From NCBI GenBank assembly GCA_038322815.1, contig JBBQGG010000004.1, positions 1 through 64,000 on the forward strand: a DNA stretch of 64,000 bases, written 5' to 3'. This document shows positions 31,426 through 40,758 of this stretch, in pieces. The DNA is from PALSA-1296 sp038322815. GTDB taxonomy: Bacteria; Bacteroidota; Ignavibacteria; Palsa-1295. A model generated the notes under the pieces. That model was not told where the DNA came from. It did not search any database and worked only from the letters and a program-made list of their open reading frames with translations. The position numbers and the translations under genes were made by a program. The first letter of the stretch is position 1, and the number at the start of each line of letters is the position of its first letter.

Positions 31426-33800
31426 GATTTTTTCTTAGCGAAAGCAAATACGCCAAGCGCTGCTATTGATATTCCAAGTGTAGCAATTGTTACCATCGAA
31501 CCTGTTTTGAAGGCATCCGATTCATATTTCATAATGATCGTATGATCCCCTTTCGGTACTTCAACAGCTCGAAGCGATGTGAATGCCCGATAGAGCTTCG
31601 TTTCCTTTCCATCTATATATGCATGCCATGCAGGGTAATACACTTCAGAGAAAAAGAGCATTCCATTTTCTTTCGTCGAAACTTTCGCTTCGATCTCATT
31701 TTCTTCAAAGCGGGTCACATGAGCCTCCTGCTCCCCCGCGTTTTCAAGGCGGAGCCTGGGGGGTGGTTGATGCTGATTTGTGTGCAATATGGAATCAACT
31801 ACCACATCCCCTCCTTGAAAAGGAGGGGCTATCGCAATACTCGGTTTTTCTTCAAGCAAAATAATATTTCTATAGTCAAAAGCCGAATCTGTTCGTAATA
31901 TTTTTTTTGCTTCTTCATCAGGATGAATTGAAGTTTTATAATACATTTTTACACGAGGCAAATACGAAGCTCTTTCAACAAACCCTGCGCTTCCACCTTT
32001 TTCTTCGACAGTCCATTTGATGTTTAGCAAGTCAGCAGTTATATCAGGATTCACACATTCCGGTGAACTCCGAGCAAGGACTAGCGGATTGTATCCTTCA
32101 AGCAATTGTATTCTATCGTATGCGCCGTCATTTCGTTTCAGTAGCATTGCATGTTGAGACCTGATTCTTGCGCGCGATAATTCTTTAGTCTGGTCTTGCT
32201 TGATCTGCGCAACAAGCTGCGGCTGCTCGGAATATGCAGCGCGCGGATCTTCCTTCGATGCATTAAGCCCCATTCCGTAATTAAATAATTCAATAATGGT
32301 CAGAGCGATCGCGCCAAGAGCGAGCGGCATTCCCACTACCTTTTTTTGTATGAGAATAAACCCGATCACAAGCATACTTAGTACCGGCAATGCGGCAAGC
32401 CCTGCTGCCCATGAGATAGACTGCCCCATCTCCGGTGTTGCGCCTGCCATAAATGATTGCGGCGTGAACATCCCGGCAAGTGCAGCGATCCAGATGAATC
32501 CGAAAACTCCCATGCATCCATAAATTATTTTTCGAGTTCGATCAGGTAATTCTCTTCTGATCGCCTGCGATAATCCAACTCCGGAAAGCGCGCTCATTGC
32601 AAAAGTAAATACCATCATCATTCTCGCAGGGGTACGAAGTTTACTAAAGAGCGGAAGCTGGAAAAATATTTTATAAAGGAAGAAATGATCGCCCAGCGAA
32701 AAGAGTACGGCGAATAAACTCATCCCTGCAAAAAAAGCAATATATTTTTTCTTGCCGCCGAATACTGCGACAATTGCAAAGAGAAGCGGAAGAACTCCGA
32801 TATAGCACATCGTCTCCCAAGATAAATAATAAGGTCCATTCCAATATTGCACTTTCGCTTCGCGCAGTGCATCAGTCACTCCAAAGAGTCGCGGCAGAAT
32901 AAGCGTTGCAAGATGCCCAAAACTCAGAGAACCTTCAACAGATTTTTCAAATGTGATCACATCGCGGCGTGAAAGAGCAGCAAGCTCTTGCGATGGAAGA
33001 AGCTGAATTGCAAAAAGTCCGACAGCAATTATTGCAGGCACTGCCATTCGCAAAAATACCATTGCCGAAAATGCTTCCGCATCTTTATTTCGGATGCGAT
33101 ACACAATTTCATACACTGCAAGCAGACCAAGAAAGAATGTGAGATAGAGCGATGTCTGCGGATGACCGGCAAGATACATTGCACCGAGAACAAGACCAGC
33201 TCCGATCGAATGCTTCCACGAATCGCAACCTTTCAAAAATAACAAGACGACGAACGGAAAAAGCGCAAGCTGATAGACGATCATTTGATGCATCGGCTGT
33301 GCCGTCAGGTAGCCGCTAAAAGCATAAACTATTGCGGCGAAAAGTGCTGACCAGTCATCGATCTTGAAAATTTGCTTCACCAGATAAAACATTCCTGCCG
33401 CCGCAACAAAATAATGAAGAATGATAAACCATTGCATGACCACAGGAGAAAGATGGCCATCGGATACAAAAAACGATTGCACCATATTTATAGGATACCA
33501 GAACGCAACCTGAATATCGGCGATAAAAGGCATACCCGAAAAAACATACGGATTCCATTGCGGAATATGCCCTGCGGCAAGACTTGAAGCGGCAAGGGTA
33601 CGGAATGGAAATTCTTGCTCGACGAAATCCTCCCATAAAAATTTTCCGCCAAATAGGATCGGATAATAAAAGATAAGCACCAGCCCAAGTAATATGCCAA
33701 GCGCGGCAAGCGGCGCTATCTTTGCAAGTGTAATAGGAGCAGAAGACTTCCGCGATGTCTCAGTAACTTTCGTTTTTATGGTTACAGTTTGTTTTGCCAT
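31422..33800 (-). CDS. YfhO-family multi-pass membrane protein
   Basis: 792 residues with about 12-14 membrane helices. The start region has GKFLWEDFVEQEFPF and AAGHIPQWNPYVFSGMPFIADIQ, the YfhO/GT-C signature of proteins that add sugars to cell-envelope polymers. A C-terminal extracytoplasmic domain follows, with one more helix at the end. Residues about 658-692 (APPFQGGDVVVDS...QHQPPPRLRLE) are encoded by an in-frame palindromic repeat. It is four-base overlapped with the GT9 gene. Confidence 0.85.
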   Translation of the reverse strand: MAKQTVTIKTKVTETSRKSSAPITLAKIAPLAALGILLGLVLIFYYPILFGGKFLWEDFVEQEFPFRTLAASSLAAGHIPQWNPYVFSGMPFIADIQVAFWYPINMVQSFFVSDGHLSPVVMQWFIILHYFVAAAGMFYLVKQIFKIDDWSALFAAIVYAFSGYLTAQPMHQMIVYQLALFPFVVLLFLKGCDSWKHSIGAGLVLGAMYLAGHPQTSLYLTFFLGLLAVYEIVYRIRNKDAEAFSAMVFLRMAVPAIIAVGLFAIQLLPSQELAALSRRDVITFEKSVEGSLSFGHLATLILPRLFGVTDALREAKVQYWNGPYYLSWETMCYIGVLPLLFAIVAVFGGKKKYIAFFAGMSLFAVLFSLGDHFFLYKIFFQLPLFSKLRTPARMMMVFTFAMSALSGVGLSQAIRRELPDRTRKIIYGCMGVFGFIWIAALAGMFTPQSFMAGATPEMGQSISWAAGLAALPVLSMLVIGFILIQKKVVGMPLALGAIALTIIELFNYGMGLNASKEDPRAAYSEQPQLVAQIKQDQTKELSRARIRSQHAMLLKRNDGAYDRIQLLEGYNPLVLARSSPECVNPDITADLLNIKWTVEEKGGSAGFVERASYLPRVKMYYKTSIHPDEEAKKILRTDSAFDYRNIILLEEKPSIAIAPPFQGGDVVVDSILHTNQHQPPPRLRLENAGEQEAHVTRFEENEIEAKVSTKENGMLFFSEVYYPAWHAYIDGKETKLYRAFTSLRAVEVPKGDHTIIMKYESDAFKTGSMVTIATLGISIAALGVFAFAKKKS
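31731..31829. repeat. In-frame palindromic repeat inside the YfhO gene
   Basis: CTCCCCCGCGTTTTCAAGG...GGGTGGTTGAT (31731 onward) and ATCAACTACCACATCCCCTCCTTGAAAAGGAGGGG (written here as arms only) face each other. Same family as 30775-30872. It sits in the extracytoplasmic C-terminal part, with no frame change. Confidence 0.8.
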
Positions 33801-34111
33801 GAATATTAAACAAAATGAATTTAGGCAAAATTACGACATGGAAGTGGATTAATTATGATAATGGGGTAATATTCTGTTGCTTGTTAAGCCCGAAGAATCA
33901 GTTCAGCTTGATCAAATTCAGTTGCGTATCTGGAGAACTTAAAACCGCTTGAATATAAAGAACTAAGAATATTTAAAAGGCACCCATGTAAATTTTCGTT
34001 TTAAAAAAAATATTTGGCGAAAGGCACCTATGTTTTGGGGAATTCCAAAAAAAATCTTCGCTGGGCACCTTGACAAAATGATTTTTATTCCGTATATTTG
34101 TATTCGTTCGT
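33801..34111. other. Gene-free spacer with three GGCACC repeats
   Basis: About 310 bases, AT-rich. GGCACC stands at 33979, 34023 and 34064, 44 and 41 bases apart, each followed by an A/T-rich stretch. The last copy abuts a strong promoter at 34070-34100. I see no coding frame with protein-like features. Confidence 0.4.
34070..34100 (+). promoter_or_regulatory. Strong promoter pointing antisense to the GT2 gene
   Basis: TTGACA (34070-34075), a 17-base spacer, then TATATT (34093-34098) extended to TATATTTG, which fits both the sigma70 consensus and the Bacteroidota TAnnTTTG box. A transcript would begin near 34107 and run antisense into the 3' end of the GT2 gene (34112-34861). No plus-strand gene follows. 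Confidence 0.5.
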
Positions 34112-34861
34112 TCATCCACCCCTATGCAGCTTCCTTATTCGTAACAACTCTAAAAACATTTGGGCTGAATCGCTTAAGGCACCAACGGTTGTGCGTTCGT
34201 CGTTATACCATTCGACGGCAACTTCTTTTACTTTATAGCCTGCTTTTTTTGCAAGGTAGAGTATCTCCACATCAAACGAGAATCCCATGACCTTCTGCGC
34301 CGTAAATAATTTTTCGGCTGCTTCACCGCGGAATCCCTTGAATCCGCATTGTGTATCTCTTATTCCACGGAGGACAAAAATTTGGACCAACATATTAAAA
34401 AACCTGCCCATCATCTCGCGGTAGATCGGCTGATGAACTTTCACAAGTGTTCTGCCTTCAAGCGCGCGGCTTCCGACGACGACGTCGTAGTGTTCCTTTT
34501 CTATCGCCTGAATAACTTTTTCAATTTCATGAATAGGAGTGGATAGATCGGCATCGGTGAATATTCGGATCGCGCCTTTTGCCTCAAGCATTCCGGCTTG
34601 TACTGCAGCGCCTTTGCCTGCATTCGTGCCTAATTCGATGAGCCGTGTCTGGATCGATGGATTACGACCACTTCCCACCGGATGAAGTGGTTTTGCAAAT
34701 GCCGCACGTACTACTTCGACGGAATTATCGGGAGATCCGTCATCGACCACGATGACTTCAGAATCATACGGAGCATTTGCAAGATAGAGAAATATTTTAT
34801 CAAGCGAAGCCTCAATACGGCTCGCCTCTTTATAAGCAGGAATGATAAGCGATAAGTACAT
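34112..34861 (-). CDS. Family 2 glycosyltransferase (polyprenyl-phosphate type)
   Basis: 249 residues. GT-A fold with YLSLIIPAYKEASRI, VIVVDDGSPDNS, LGTNAGKGAAVQAGM and IFTDADLSTP (the DxD-like metal site), then DTQCGFKGFRGEAA, typical of dolichyl/undecaprenyl-phosphate glucosyl- or mannosyltransferases. It would make a lipid-linked sugar for GT-C enzymes such as the nearby YfhO or DUF2723 proteins. No C-terminal membrane helices. A short palindrome (34667-34691) sits in frame in the loop before LGTNAGKG. Confidence 0.87.
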   Translation of the reverse strand: MYLSLIIPAYKEASRIEASLDKIFLYLANAPYDSEVIVVDDGSPDNSVEVVRAAFAKPLHPVGSGRNPSIQTRLIELGTNAGKGAAVQAGMLEAKGAIRIFTDADLSTPIHEIEKVIQAIEKEHYDVVVGSRALEGRTLVKVHQPIYREMMGRFFNMLVQIFVLRGIRDTQCGFKGFRGEAAEKLFTAQKVMGFSFDVEILYLAKKAGYKVKEVAVEWYNDERTTVGALSDSAQMFLELLRIRKLHRGG

Positions 34862-34864
34862 CAG

Positions 34865-34933
34865 AATTGAAAATGTAGAATTGAGAATTGAGAAGGAGAG
34901 TTTTTCTCAATTCTCAATTCACAATTCCCAATT
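34865..34933. repeat. Heptamer palindrome (AATTGAG / CTCAATT)
   Basis: Left arm AATTGAA, AATGTAG, AATTGAG, AATTGAG (34865-34892), right arm CTCAATT, CTCAATT, CACAATT, CCCAATT (34906-34933). It fills the 76-base gap between the GT2 start and the DUF2723 stop. Same 7-bp logic as at 23677 and 3829, with different letters. Confidence 0.8.
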
Positions 34934-34937
34934 CATT

Positions 34938-37900
34938 TTATTTTTTCACCGGATTCTTTTTCATCGCGCCGCTATCAGGCGGTGCTGTTTCCATTCCGAG
35001 CGAATGCTTGAGCGAATCAACATGCTGCTGCAACCCTTCGAACTCGAGCGCCAGACTTGTGCCGGCAAGATCTCTTCCGTAACGTTTGAAGAACTCATCA
35101 TAGAGCGCTACAGCCTTTTGTTTGTCTCCTCTTTTCTCAGCCATCATAGCCTCGACTTCGAGGATTCGGAATTGGAATCTGCCCTGATCCTGAGGATTTT
35201 TGACAACCTGCGCCAAATGCTGCAAGATCGTTTGAGCCTTTTCAATATCACCGCTGGCGATCAATCCCTCAGCATAAAGCACATGGCCTTGCATCTCTCG
35301 TCCGGTTAATTGAGGAAGATTTGCCGTTTCGTTATATTGATTTTGAAGATCGACCAATGCATACTTCTGGAATTTCTTTGCTTTTTCCGCATATCCGATC
35401 CGGTTAGCAAGCTGCGCAGTAAGCGGCATGATCTGATCGTCATAGTGTACTCGTTCAGGTGGAATAACACTATCGAGCATGTCAAGCGCCTTCTTGGCTT
35501 CGGTGATCTTCCCGACGTTTGCAAAATGATCTGCCAGAGAATAATATGTCTGCTGGAATGAGAAGAACGGTGCGAAGTTCGTACGGTCTTCATTGCTCCA
35601 GCGTGCCTGCGGATCGCGGAAAGTATTCAGAAGATATCCGCGATGCGGTGTTAGCACCGGAGTCGTCACAAGATTAAATGCTGCTTCTGCGCAGACATCT
35701 TCTCGGAGTCCTCTGCCGCCGGATTGCATAATAGGTGTTACGCGCTGCGACATACCTTCGGATACAATAAATGGACGTAAGCCGACAAGATAATTATCCT
35801 GAACGAACGGAGCAAAATAGATCGGGCGAACATTGATATTCGCCTGGACTATCGAGCGAACAAGTTGATCGGCTACCATGACGATATAATCATCTTTTCC
35901 TCGCTGCATCTCGCCTCGGAAATTCCATGTCATTACCCCATCAGTTGCATTCGGATTTCCGGTAAATTGCTGCATGGTTGCCGCGGTTATTTTTACGGAT
36001 TCCGGCTTCAGCTTATCCTGATAATAATGAACACCAAATTCCGAATCATCAGGAGCATCAAGTACTTTATCCTCAAAGCCCGGAAGATCAACTTTCTTCC
36101 CGACTCCCCAGACATCTTTTTTAAGCTGCTTAATATACCAGCTCATATTACCGAGTGAAAGATTGACAATGCGCACATCACGACGAATGCCATAGACATC
36201 CTGTGCGCACCAGAGCGGGAATGTATCGTTATCTCCGGCAGTGAAAAGAATAGCATCTTTATCACAGCTTTGCAATACGTTATACGCGTATTCGAGTGGA
36301 ATATTATTATGCGATCGGGAATATTCCCTCCACTTCGAAGATTGATCGAATGTCTTGCCTGTCATCATTCCTGCAAGACCGATGCATTGATTCAGCGGAA
36401 TTAAGATCATCGCAGCGGCGAATGTTCCGCCAATGAGGGCGATACTTCCCTGATTTCCTGTTGCGATCGGTGTATCGATATTTTCATCATCGCCCGAACT
36501 TAATTTTTTCGCGCGCAGCATTTCCATGATGCCCGTTGCACCGATGCCTATCCACATGGCATAGAGATAGAATGCTCCAACGTAAAAATAATCACGTTCG
36601 CGTGGCTGCGGGTCCTGCTGGTTCTGATACCATGCCGTTGCCCAGCCGAAGAGAATGAACGCTGCTAATATCGTGAGCGCTCGTTTCGGGTCTCGCTTGA
36701 AATGCCAATAGAGACCGACGAGTCCTAAGATGAATGGCAAGCCCCATGTCTTCGACCAATCAACTCCCGAGCCATCGGCTTGATTTACTCTGCCCACAAA
36801 ATTCCAGAGGAGATAGCGATTGTACATTTCATTGGTTTGGTATTTCAAAAAGAAATCCCAGTTGCCTGTATAATTCGAAAAAGTCGGATCCTCTTCATGA
36901 GGACGTTCCTGATCGCCAACCTGACGAGGCCATGGCGGACGGTAGCCGTACTGATCGCGATTAATAAATTCGGTGATGGATTTGAAACTGCTTGCATGAT
37001 GCTGATTCATCGGTGGCTCCTGACCTGCACGAACGATGATCATGTAATATGTTGAGTAACCGAAGAAAAGCAGGAACACTGACCATAAGCATAAATTCAG
37101 CAATGCTTTTTTCTCGCGCTGAGAATAAATTATGCCGATCACCGTTCCGACGATCAGTGCATATCCTGTGAGCTGCGAGATCATTGCATTCGGACTCGGA
37201 GCCATTTTTCCGGCAATATAGCCGATGATGTATCGAGCAAGAAATGCCAAGCCAATCTGCGTATAGGTTCGCTTGGAAACTCCAAAATATCCTTTATCTT
37301 TTGTTGCAGTGGCTTTCGTCGAAGCATTATATATCCAGACAACAATTGCTGCGCCTATAACTCCGTATGCCGTAGTGATCGCACCGCCTCCGAGCAATTC
37401 TACAAGTTCGGATAGAACGAGTTTGAATGCGATGACAAATGCAACGCATGATGCAAGTACCATTGCAAACCACGAAGCAACGGTCGTATCTTTTCTGCGG
37501 CGGTAATAGATCAGCATGAAGCATGGGAACACTGCAAGCAATGCTAATTGATGCACGCCGAGCGAAAGTCCGATCACATACGAAACAAGCAGCAGATATT
37601 TTTCCGAATGCTCTTCTTCTGCATGATCGTACCAGACGAGCATTAGCCACGGAATGATGGAAATAAAGAGCGAGCCGAATGCATAAACTTCGCATTCGAG
37701 GGCATTGAACCAGAAGCTATCGGTGAAACAATAGGTCAACGCAGCAATTAGTGCGCCGCCATAAACGGTCATCTCATCAAGAAAAGATTTCGGTTCGCCG
37801 CGCCAGAGCTTGATAAGGCGCGCCGTCGTAAGATAGAGCAGTAATATCGAAAGTGCCGATACAAGTACTGAGAAAAGATTATACCGCGCAACAGGATCGC

Positions 37901-38108
37901 TAAATGTCGGCAGCATCATGGCAAAGCGCCCCAGTATCGTCCAGAGCGGCGAGCCCGGCGGATGCCCGACTTGTAAGCCGACTGCTGCAGCGGCAAATTC
38001 ACCGCAATCCCAAAATGAAATGGAAGGCTGCATCGTCAGCAAATACGTGAAAAATGCGACGAAGAACGCTATTCCTGCGAATATATAATGATTCCGTTTA
38101 GATACCAT
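34938..38108 (-). CDS. DUF2723 membrane protein with TPR tail
   Basis: 1056 residues. The N-terminal half is a GT-C-like membrane domain (DUF2723: PSISFWDCGEFAAAA, GHPPGSPLWTILGRF and NQQDPQPRERDYFYVGAFYLYAMWIG). The C-terminal third is soluble with a Tyr/Trp-rich CDKDAILFTAGDNDTFPLWCAQ block and TPR-like helices (EAKKALDMLDSVIPPE). The family is confined mainly to Bacteroidota and relatives; O-glycosyl transfer to secreted proteins has been proposed. A paralog lies at 41145-44042. Confidence 0.9.
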   Translation of the reverse strand: MVSKRNHYIFAGIAFFVAFFTYLLTMQPSISFWDCGEFAAAAVGLQVGHPPGSPLWTILGRFAMMLPTFSDPVARYNLFSVLVSALSILLLYLTTARLIKLWRGEPKSFLDEMTVYGGALIAALTYCFTDSFWFNALECEVYAFGSLFISIIPWLMLVWYDHAEEEHSEKYLLLVSYVIGLSLGVHQLALLAVFPCFMLIYYRRRKDTTVASWFAMVLASCVAFVIAFKLVLSELVELLGGGAITTAYGVIGAAIVVWIYNASTKATATKDKGYFGVSKRTYTQIGLAFLARYIIGYIAGKMAPSPNAMISQLTGYALIVGTVIGIIYSQREKKALLNLCLWSVFLLFFGYSTYYMIIVRAGQEPPMNQHHASSFKSITEFINRDQYGYRPPWPRQVGDQERPHEEDPTFSNYTGNWDFFLKYQTNEMYNRYLLWNFVGRVNQADGSGVDWSKTWGLPFILGLVGLYWHFKRDPKRALTILAAFILFGWATAWYQNQQDPQPRERDYFYVGAFYLYAMWIGIGATGIMEMLRAKKLSSGDDENIDTPIATGNQGSIALIGGTFAAAMILIPLNQCIGLAGMMTGKTFDQSSKWREYSRSHNNIPLEYAYNVLQSCDKDAILFTAGDNDTFPLWCAQDVYGIRRDVRIVNLSLGNMSWYIKQLKKDVWGVGKKVDLPGFEDKVLDAPDDSEFGVHYYQDKLKPESVKITAATMQQFTGNPNATDGVMTWNFRGEMQRGKDDYIVMVADQLVRSIVQANINVRPIYFAPFVQDNYLVGLRPFIVSEGMSQRVTPIMQSGGRGLREDVCAEAAFNLVTTPVLTPHRGYLLNTFRDPQARWSNEDRTNFAPFFSFQQTYYSLADHFANVGKITEAKKALDMLDSVIPPERVHYDDQIMPLTAQLANRIGYAEKAKKFQKYALVDLQNQYNETANLPQLTGREMQGHVLYAEGLIASGDIEKAQTILQHLAQVVKNPQDQGRFQFRILEVEAMMAEKRGDKQKAVALYDEFFKRYGRDLAGTSLALEFEGLQQHVDSLKHSLGMETAPPDSGAMKKNPVKK

Positions 38109-38162
38109 CAGAGATAAATTATAAAAATTTCAAGCACTATTAAACCCATTTTAGGCTAAGAG

Positions 38163-38182
38163 CAATCCCTTAGATCTGGGAT
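38163..38182. repeat. Short inverted repeat upstream of the DUF2723 gene
   Basis: AATCCC and GGGATT enclose TTAGATCT in the 150-base spacer between the divergent DUF2723 and T9SS genes. It may be an operator or chance; the rest of the spacer is AT-rich. Confidence 0.3.
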
Positions 38183-38259
38183 TATTATCATATTAATGCT
38201 CGTTCAATCTATTATGATAGCGCAGCTATTTTGTAGGCTGTTCTACTCCATAATTAAGA

Positions 38260-39184
38260 ATGAAATTTTTAAGCTTTCAAATCATCATCCTGTCGCTTTT
38301 GCTCCTTCTTTCATTGCAAGGAGCGAAAGCGCAGTATGTTTGGACGATGACTCATCCTGATACCGCTTCCGGAAATACTTACTATTTTACAGCGCTTTCA
38401 TGTTCGGGTGACAACTGCACTGCAGGCGGAATATATACGGACGGTGGTTTCAATTTTAAACACGCTTTTTTTGCATTTTGGCGAAGCACTGATGCCGGCA
38501 TAAGTTGGGTTATGCAGGATCCGGGATTTGGAAACATTGGAGCAGCACAAGGGTACCAGATCACTGCCATTCAGCAAATTGATTCATTGAATATCGTTGC
38601 ATCGAGCGATTCAGGCTTTCTCTTTCATAGTTTTGACGCAGGTAAAACATGGAATATTCAACATTGCAATACTATTTGGGGTCTTTTTGATGTTCATTTC
38701 TCAGATTCTCTTACCGGTATCGTCATAAGCGGAGGTCCTACCCCTATTCATACGACGACAGACGGCGGAAGGCATTGGGTTGACGCACAATATCAAATAT
38801 GACGCAGGATATGCAAATGGAATATGCTGGGCTTCAAATGGTCAACTCGTTGCAGCATATCAGAACTTTGAGGATCGAGGCTCGGCAGGAATACTCATCA
38901 AAGGAGACCAAATCAGGTCTCGGGTAGAAGCTTACGAACATATTGTTTGGAATACATTTCTTTATCCAAATCCTGCATCTAAAGAGTTAAAAATTCTCTC
39001 AGTAGATGCATCAAGACCCATCAGCATTTATGACATGCTCGGGCGCGAAATGCTAAAGGGGTATACAGATTCCAAAGGAAAACTTCTAATGGATATTTCA
39101 TCTCTTTCAAGAGGAATTTATTTCGTAATGCTTGATCACTATGGAAAAATCCTCCCGATTGGTAAGGTTGCTGTAATTAGATAA
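38260..39184 (+). pseudogene. Secreted BNR-type protein gene with frameshift
   Basis: The first frame (38260-38802) has a signal peptide (MKFLSFQIIILSLLLLLSLQGAKA) and Asp-box repeats (WRSTDAGISW, FHSFDAGKTW, HTTTDGGRHW) and stops after DAQYQI. A second frame resumes at about 38780 as YDAGYANGICW and ends with a type IX sorting domain (LYPNPASKELKILS... KVAVIR). One base gained or two lost near 38795 splits the gene. Sequencing error or recent mutation are both possible. Confidence 0.8.
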
Positions 39185-39193
39185 TTATCAACC

Positions 39194-40345
39194 CTACTCA
39201 AACACATGCGGAATAAATCTTGAGGTGTTCGTCGTGATAAGGCTATCGGATTCGCGAATGCCTATTCCTGCGGGCTGCTGACCGATGATCCAGCTTCCGA
39301 TGACGGGATAATTTCCATCAAAATTCGGAAGAGGGCAAAGTTCTTGGACGATATATCCTTCCTTGCCGTAATCACCGGGAGTTTTCGCATCTATGCCCGA
39401 ACCTTTGAGAGTAATATTTGCACCTTCGCGGGAGAAAAGCGGTTTGATAGCGCATTTATCCGCTAATTTTATTATTGCATCGTCGCCACTGAAATACGCC
39501 GGGAGCAGATTTTTATGACCGGGATAAAGCTTCCATAAGATCGGAAGAATACCTTTGTTCGAAAGCAGCATTTTAAATGGCGGCTCAAGCCAGCAAGTGC
39601 TTGTATTCACGGTCAAGAATTTACTGAACTCTTCATTATCAGCAGTCATCCATTCCCAGGGATAGAGTTTGAAAAGATTTTTAATTTCATTTCCATCCAG
39701 ATCAGCCCAGAGATTTCGTTCGTGATCCCATCCGATATCGGACATATCCATGAAGAACGTTTTATATCCGGCTTGCTCGGCAGTATCGCGCATATATTGC
39801 ACCGTTACGCTATCTTCAATGCTTGACTGCATACAGGCAAAATGGATCGTGTTCGGATCTTTTAAGTAGGGGCGCAGAAAAGTCCAATACGCAATAAGTT
39901 TTTCGTGAATGGAATTGAACTGATCTTTTGATTTATCGAATTCCTGAAGCCAATACCATTGAATAACGCTTGCTTCGAGCAGACTTGTCGGAGTGTCGCC
40001 ATTGAATTCATAAAGCTTTGCCGGAGATTTTCCATCATAGCGCAGATCGAACCTGCCGTAAAGTGCAGGATCTTCATTATCCCATGAGTTGATAATGTAG
40101 TCTTTCCATTTATCGGCAATACCCAATTGCGCAAAAAGATTATTATCGATCACATGCTGCGCGGCGGCAAGGCACATATCGTAAAGCTCGGAGGTTACGG
40201 CTTCAAGTTCATCAACTTCACGCGAAGAAAATTTATAGTATGCGCGTTCATCCCAATAAATTGTATCGAGGCTATGATAGAGAAAACCTAACTCTTCAAC
40301 TTTTTTTACCCAATCGGTACGAGGTTCGATCTTAATTCGCTGCAT
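39194..40345 (-). CDS. Glutathionylspermidine-synthase-like ATP-grasp protein (YgiC type)
   Basis: 383 residues. The pattern RFDLRYDGKSPAKLYEFNGDTPTSLLEASVIQWYW and KPLFSREGANITLKG belongs to the PF03738 ATP-grasp domain of glutathionylspermidine synthase and YgiC/YjfC. Without the N-terminal amidase of GspSA, the short form is thought to ligate an amine to a peptide or lipoprotein. Two small lipoprotein genes follow upstream in the same operon, as ygiB does with ygiC in E. coli. Confidence 0.87.
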   Translation of the reverse strand: MQRIKIEPRTDWVKKVEELGFLYHSLDTIYWDERAYYKFSSREVDELEAVTSELYDMCLAAAQHVIDNNLFAQLGIADKWKDYIINSWDNEDPALYGRFDLRYDGKSPAKLYEFNGDTPTSLLEASVIQWYWLQEFDKSKDQFNSIHEKLIAYWTFLRPYLKDPNTIHFACMQSSIEDSVTVQYMRDTAEQAGYKTFFMDMSDIGWDHERNLWADLDGNEIKNLFKLYPWEWMTADNEEFSKFLTVNTSTCWLEPPFKMLLSNKGILPILWKLYPGHKNLLPAYFSGDDAIIKLADKCAIKPLFSREGANITLKGSGIDAKTPGDYGKEGYIVQELCPLPNFDGNYPVIGSWIIGQQPAGIGIRESDSLITTNTSRFIPHVFE

Positions 40346-40360
40346 AATATTATATTTTTC

Positions 40361-40399
40361 GTCATTCTCAGTGGAACGAAGCGGATCGAAGAATCTGAG
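40361..40399. repeat. Palindromic repeat fragment, GTCATTCTCAG type
   Basis: GTCATTCTCAGTGGAACGAAG then GATCGAAGAATCTGAG; a partial inverse of the element at 17205-17251. It lies between the YgiC-like gene and the lipoprotein gene. Confidence 0.55.
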
Positions 40400-40410
40400 C
40401 TTTCATTGAA

Positions 40411-40758
40411 TCAAGCTCCGACTCCATGTGCCATTCCGTTGCCGCCGAAACCCCCTCTGCCGATCGAGCCATGTGCCGAAGCATGCCCTTGACCATATCC
40501 GCCATAACCGCTATACATACCGTAACCCATGCCTCCGCCATAATATCTGTGATAACCAAATCCATCAAACATCCGGCTGATCAGATAATACCGTAAAAAA
40601 CCGTGATCATAATGCGTGTACATCATTCCTGAATCACGACTTGTGCCTGCCCAGCTATACTCATCGTATGGATTCGGCTTGTGTTCCTCTTTGCCGCCAC
40701 ATGCGCCAAGCGCAATAGCAGAGAGAAGTGTCAGAGCGATCGCTTTGCTTTTTTTCAT
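40411..40758 (-). CDS. Gly/Tyr-rich lipoprotein of the YgiC-like operon
   Basis: 115 residues. Lipobox ALGAC near residue 20, so a membrane-anchored lipoprotein. The C-terminal half is rich in Gly, Tyr, His and Ser (YYGGGMGYGMYSGYGGYG). It may be the peptide substrate of the ATP-grasp enzyme, in analogy to YgiB/YgiC; that is inference. Directly abuts the second lipoprotein gene (no gap). Confidence 0.7.
   Translation of the reverse strand: MKKSKAIALTLLSAIALGACGGKEEHKPNPYDEYSWAGTSRDSGMMYTHYDHGFLRYYLISRMFDGFGYHRYYGGGMGYGMYSGYGGYGQGHASAHGSIGRGGFGGNGMAHGVGA

Noticed and set aside
34030..34290. 86-codon plus frame after the strong promoter
   Set aside because: It is mostly antisense to the well-supported GT2 gene and shows no family pattern, so it was treated as a shadow.
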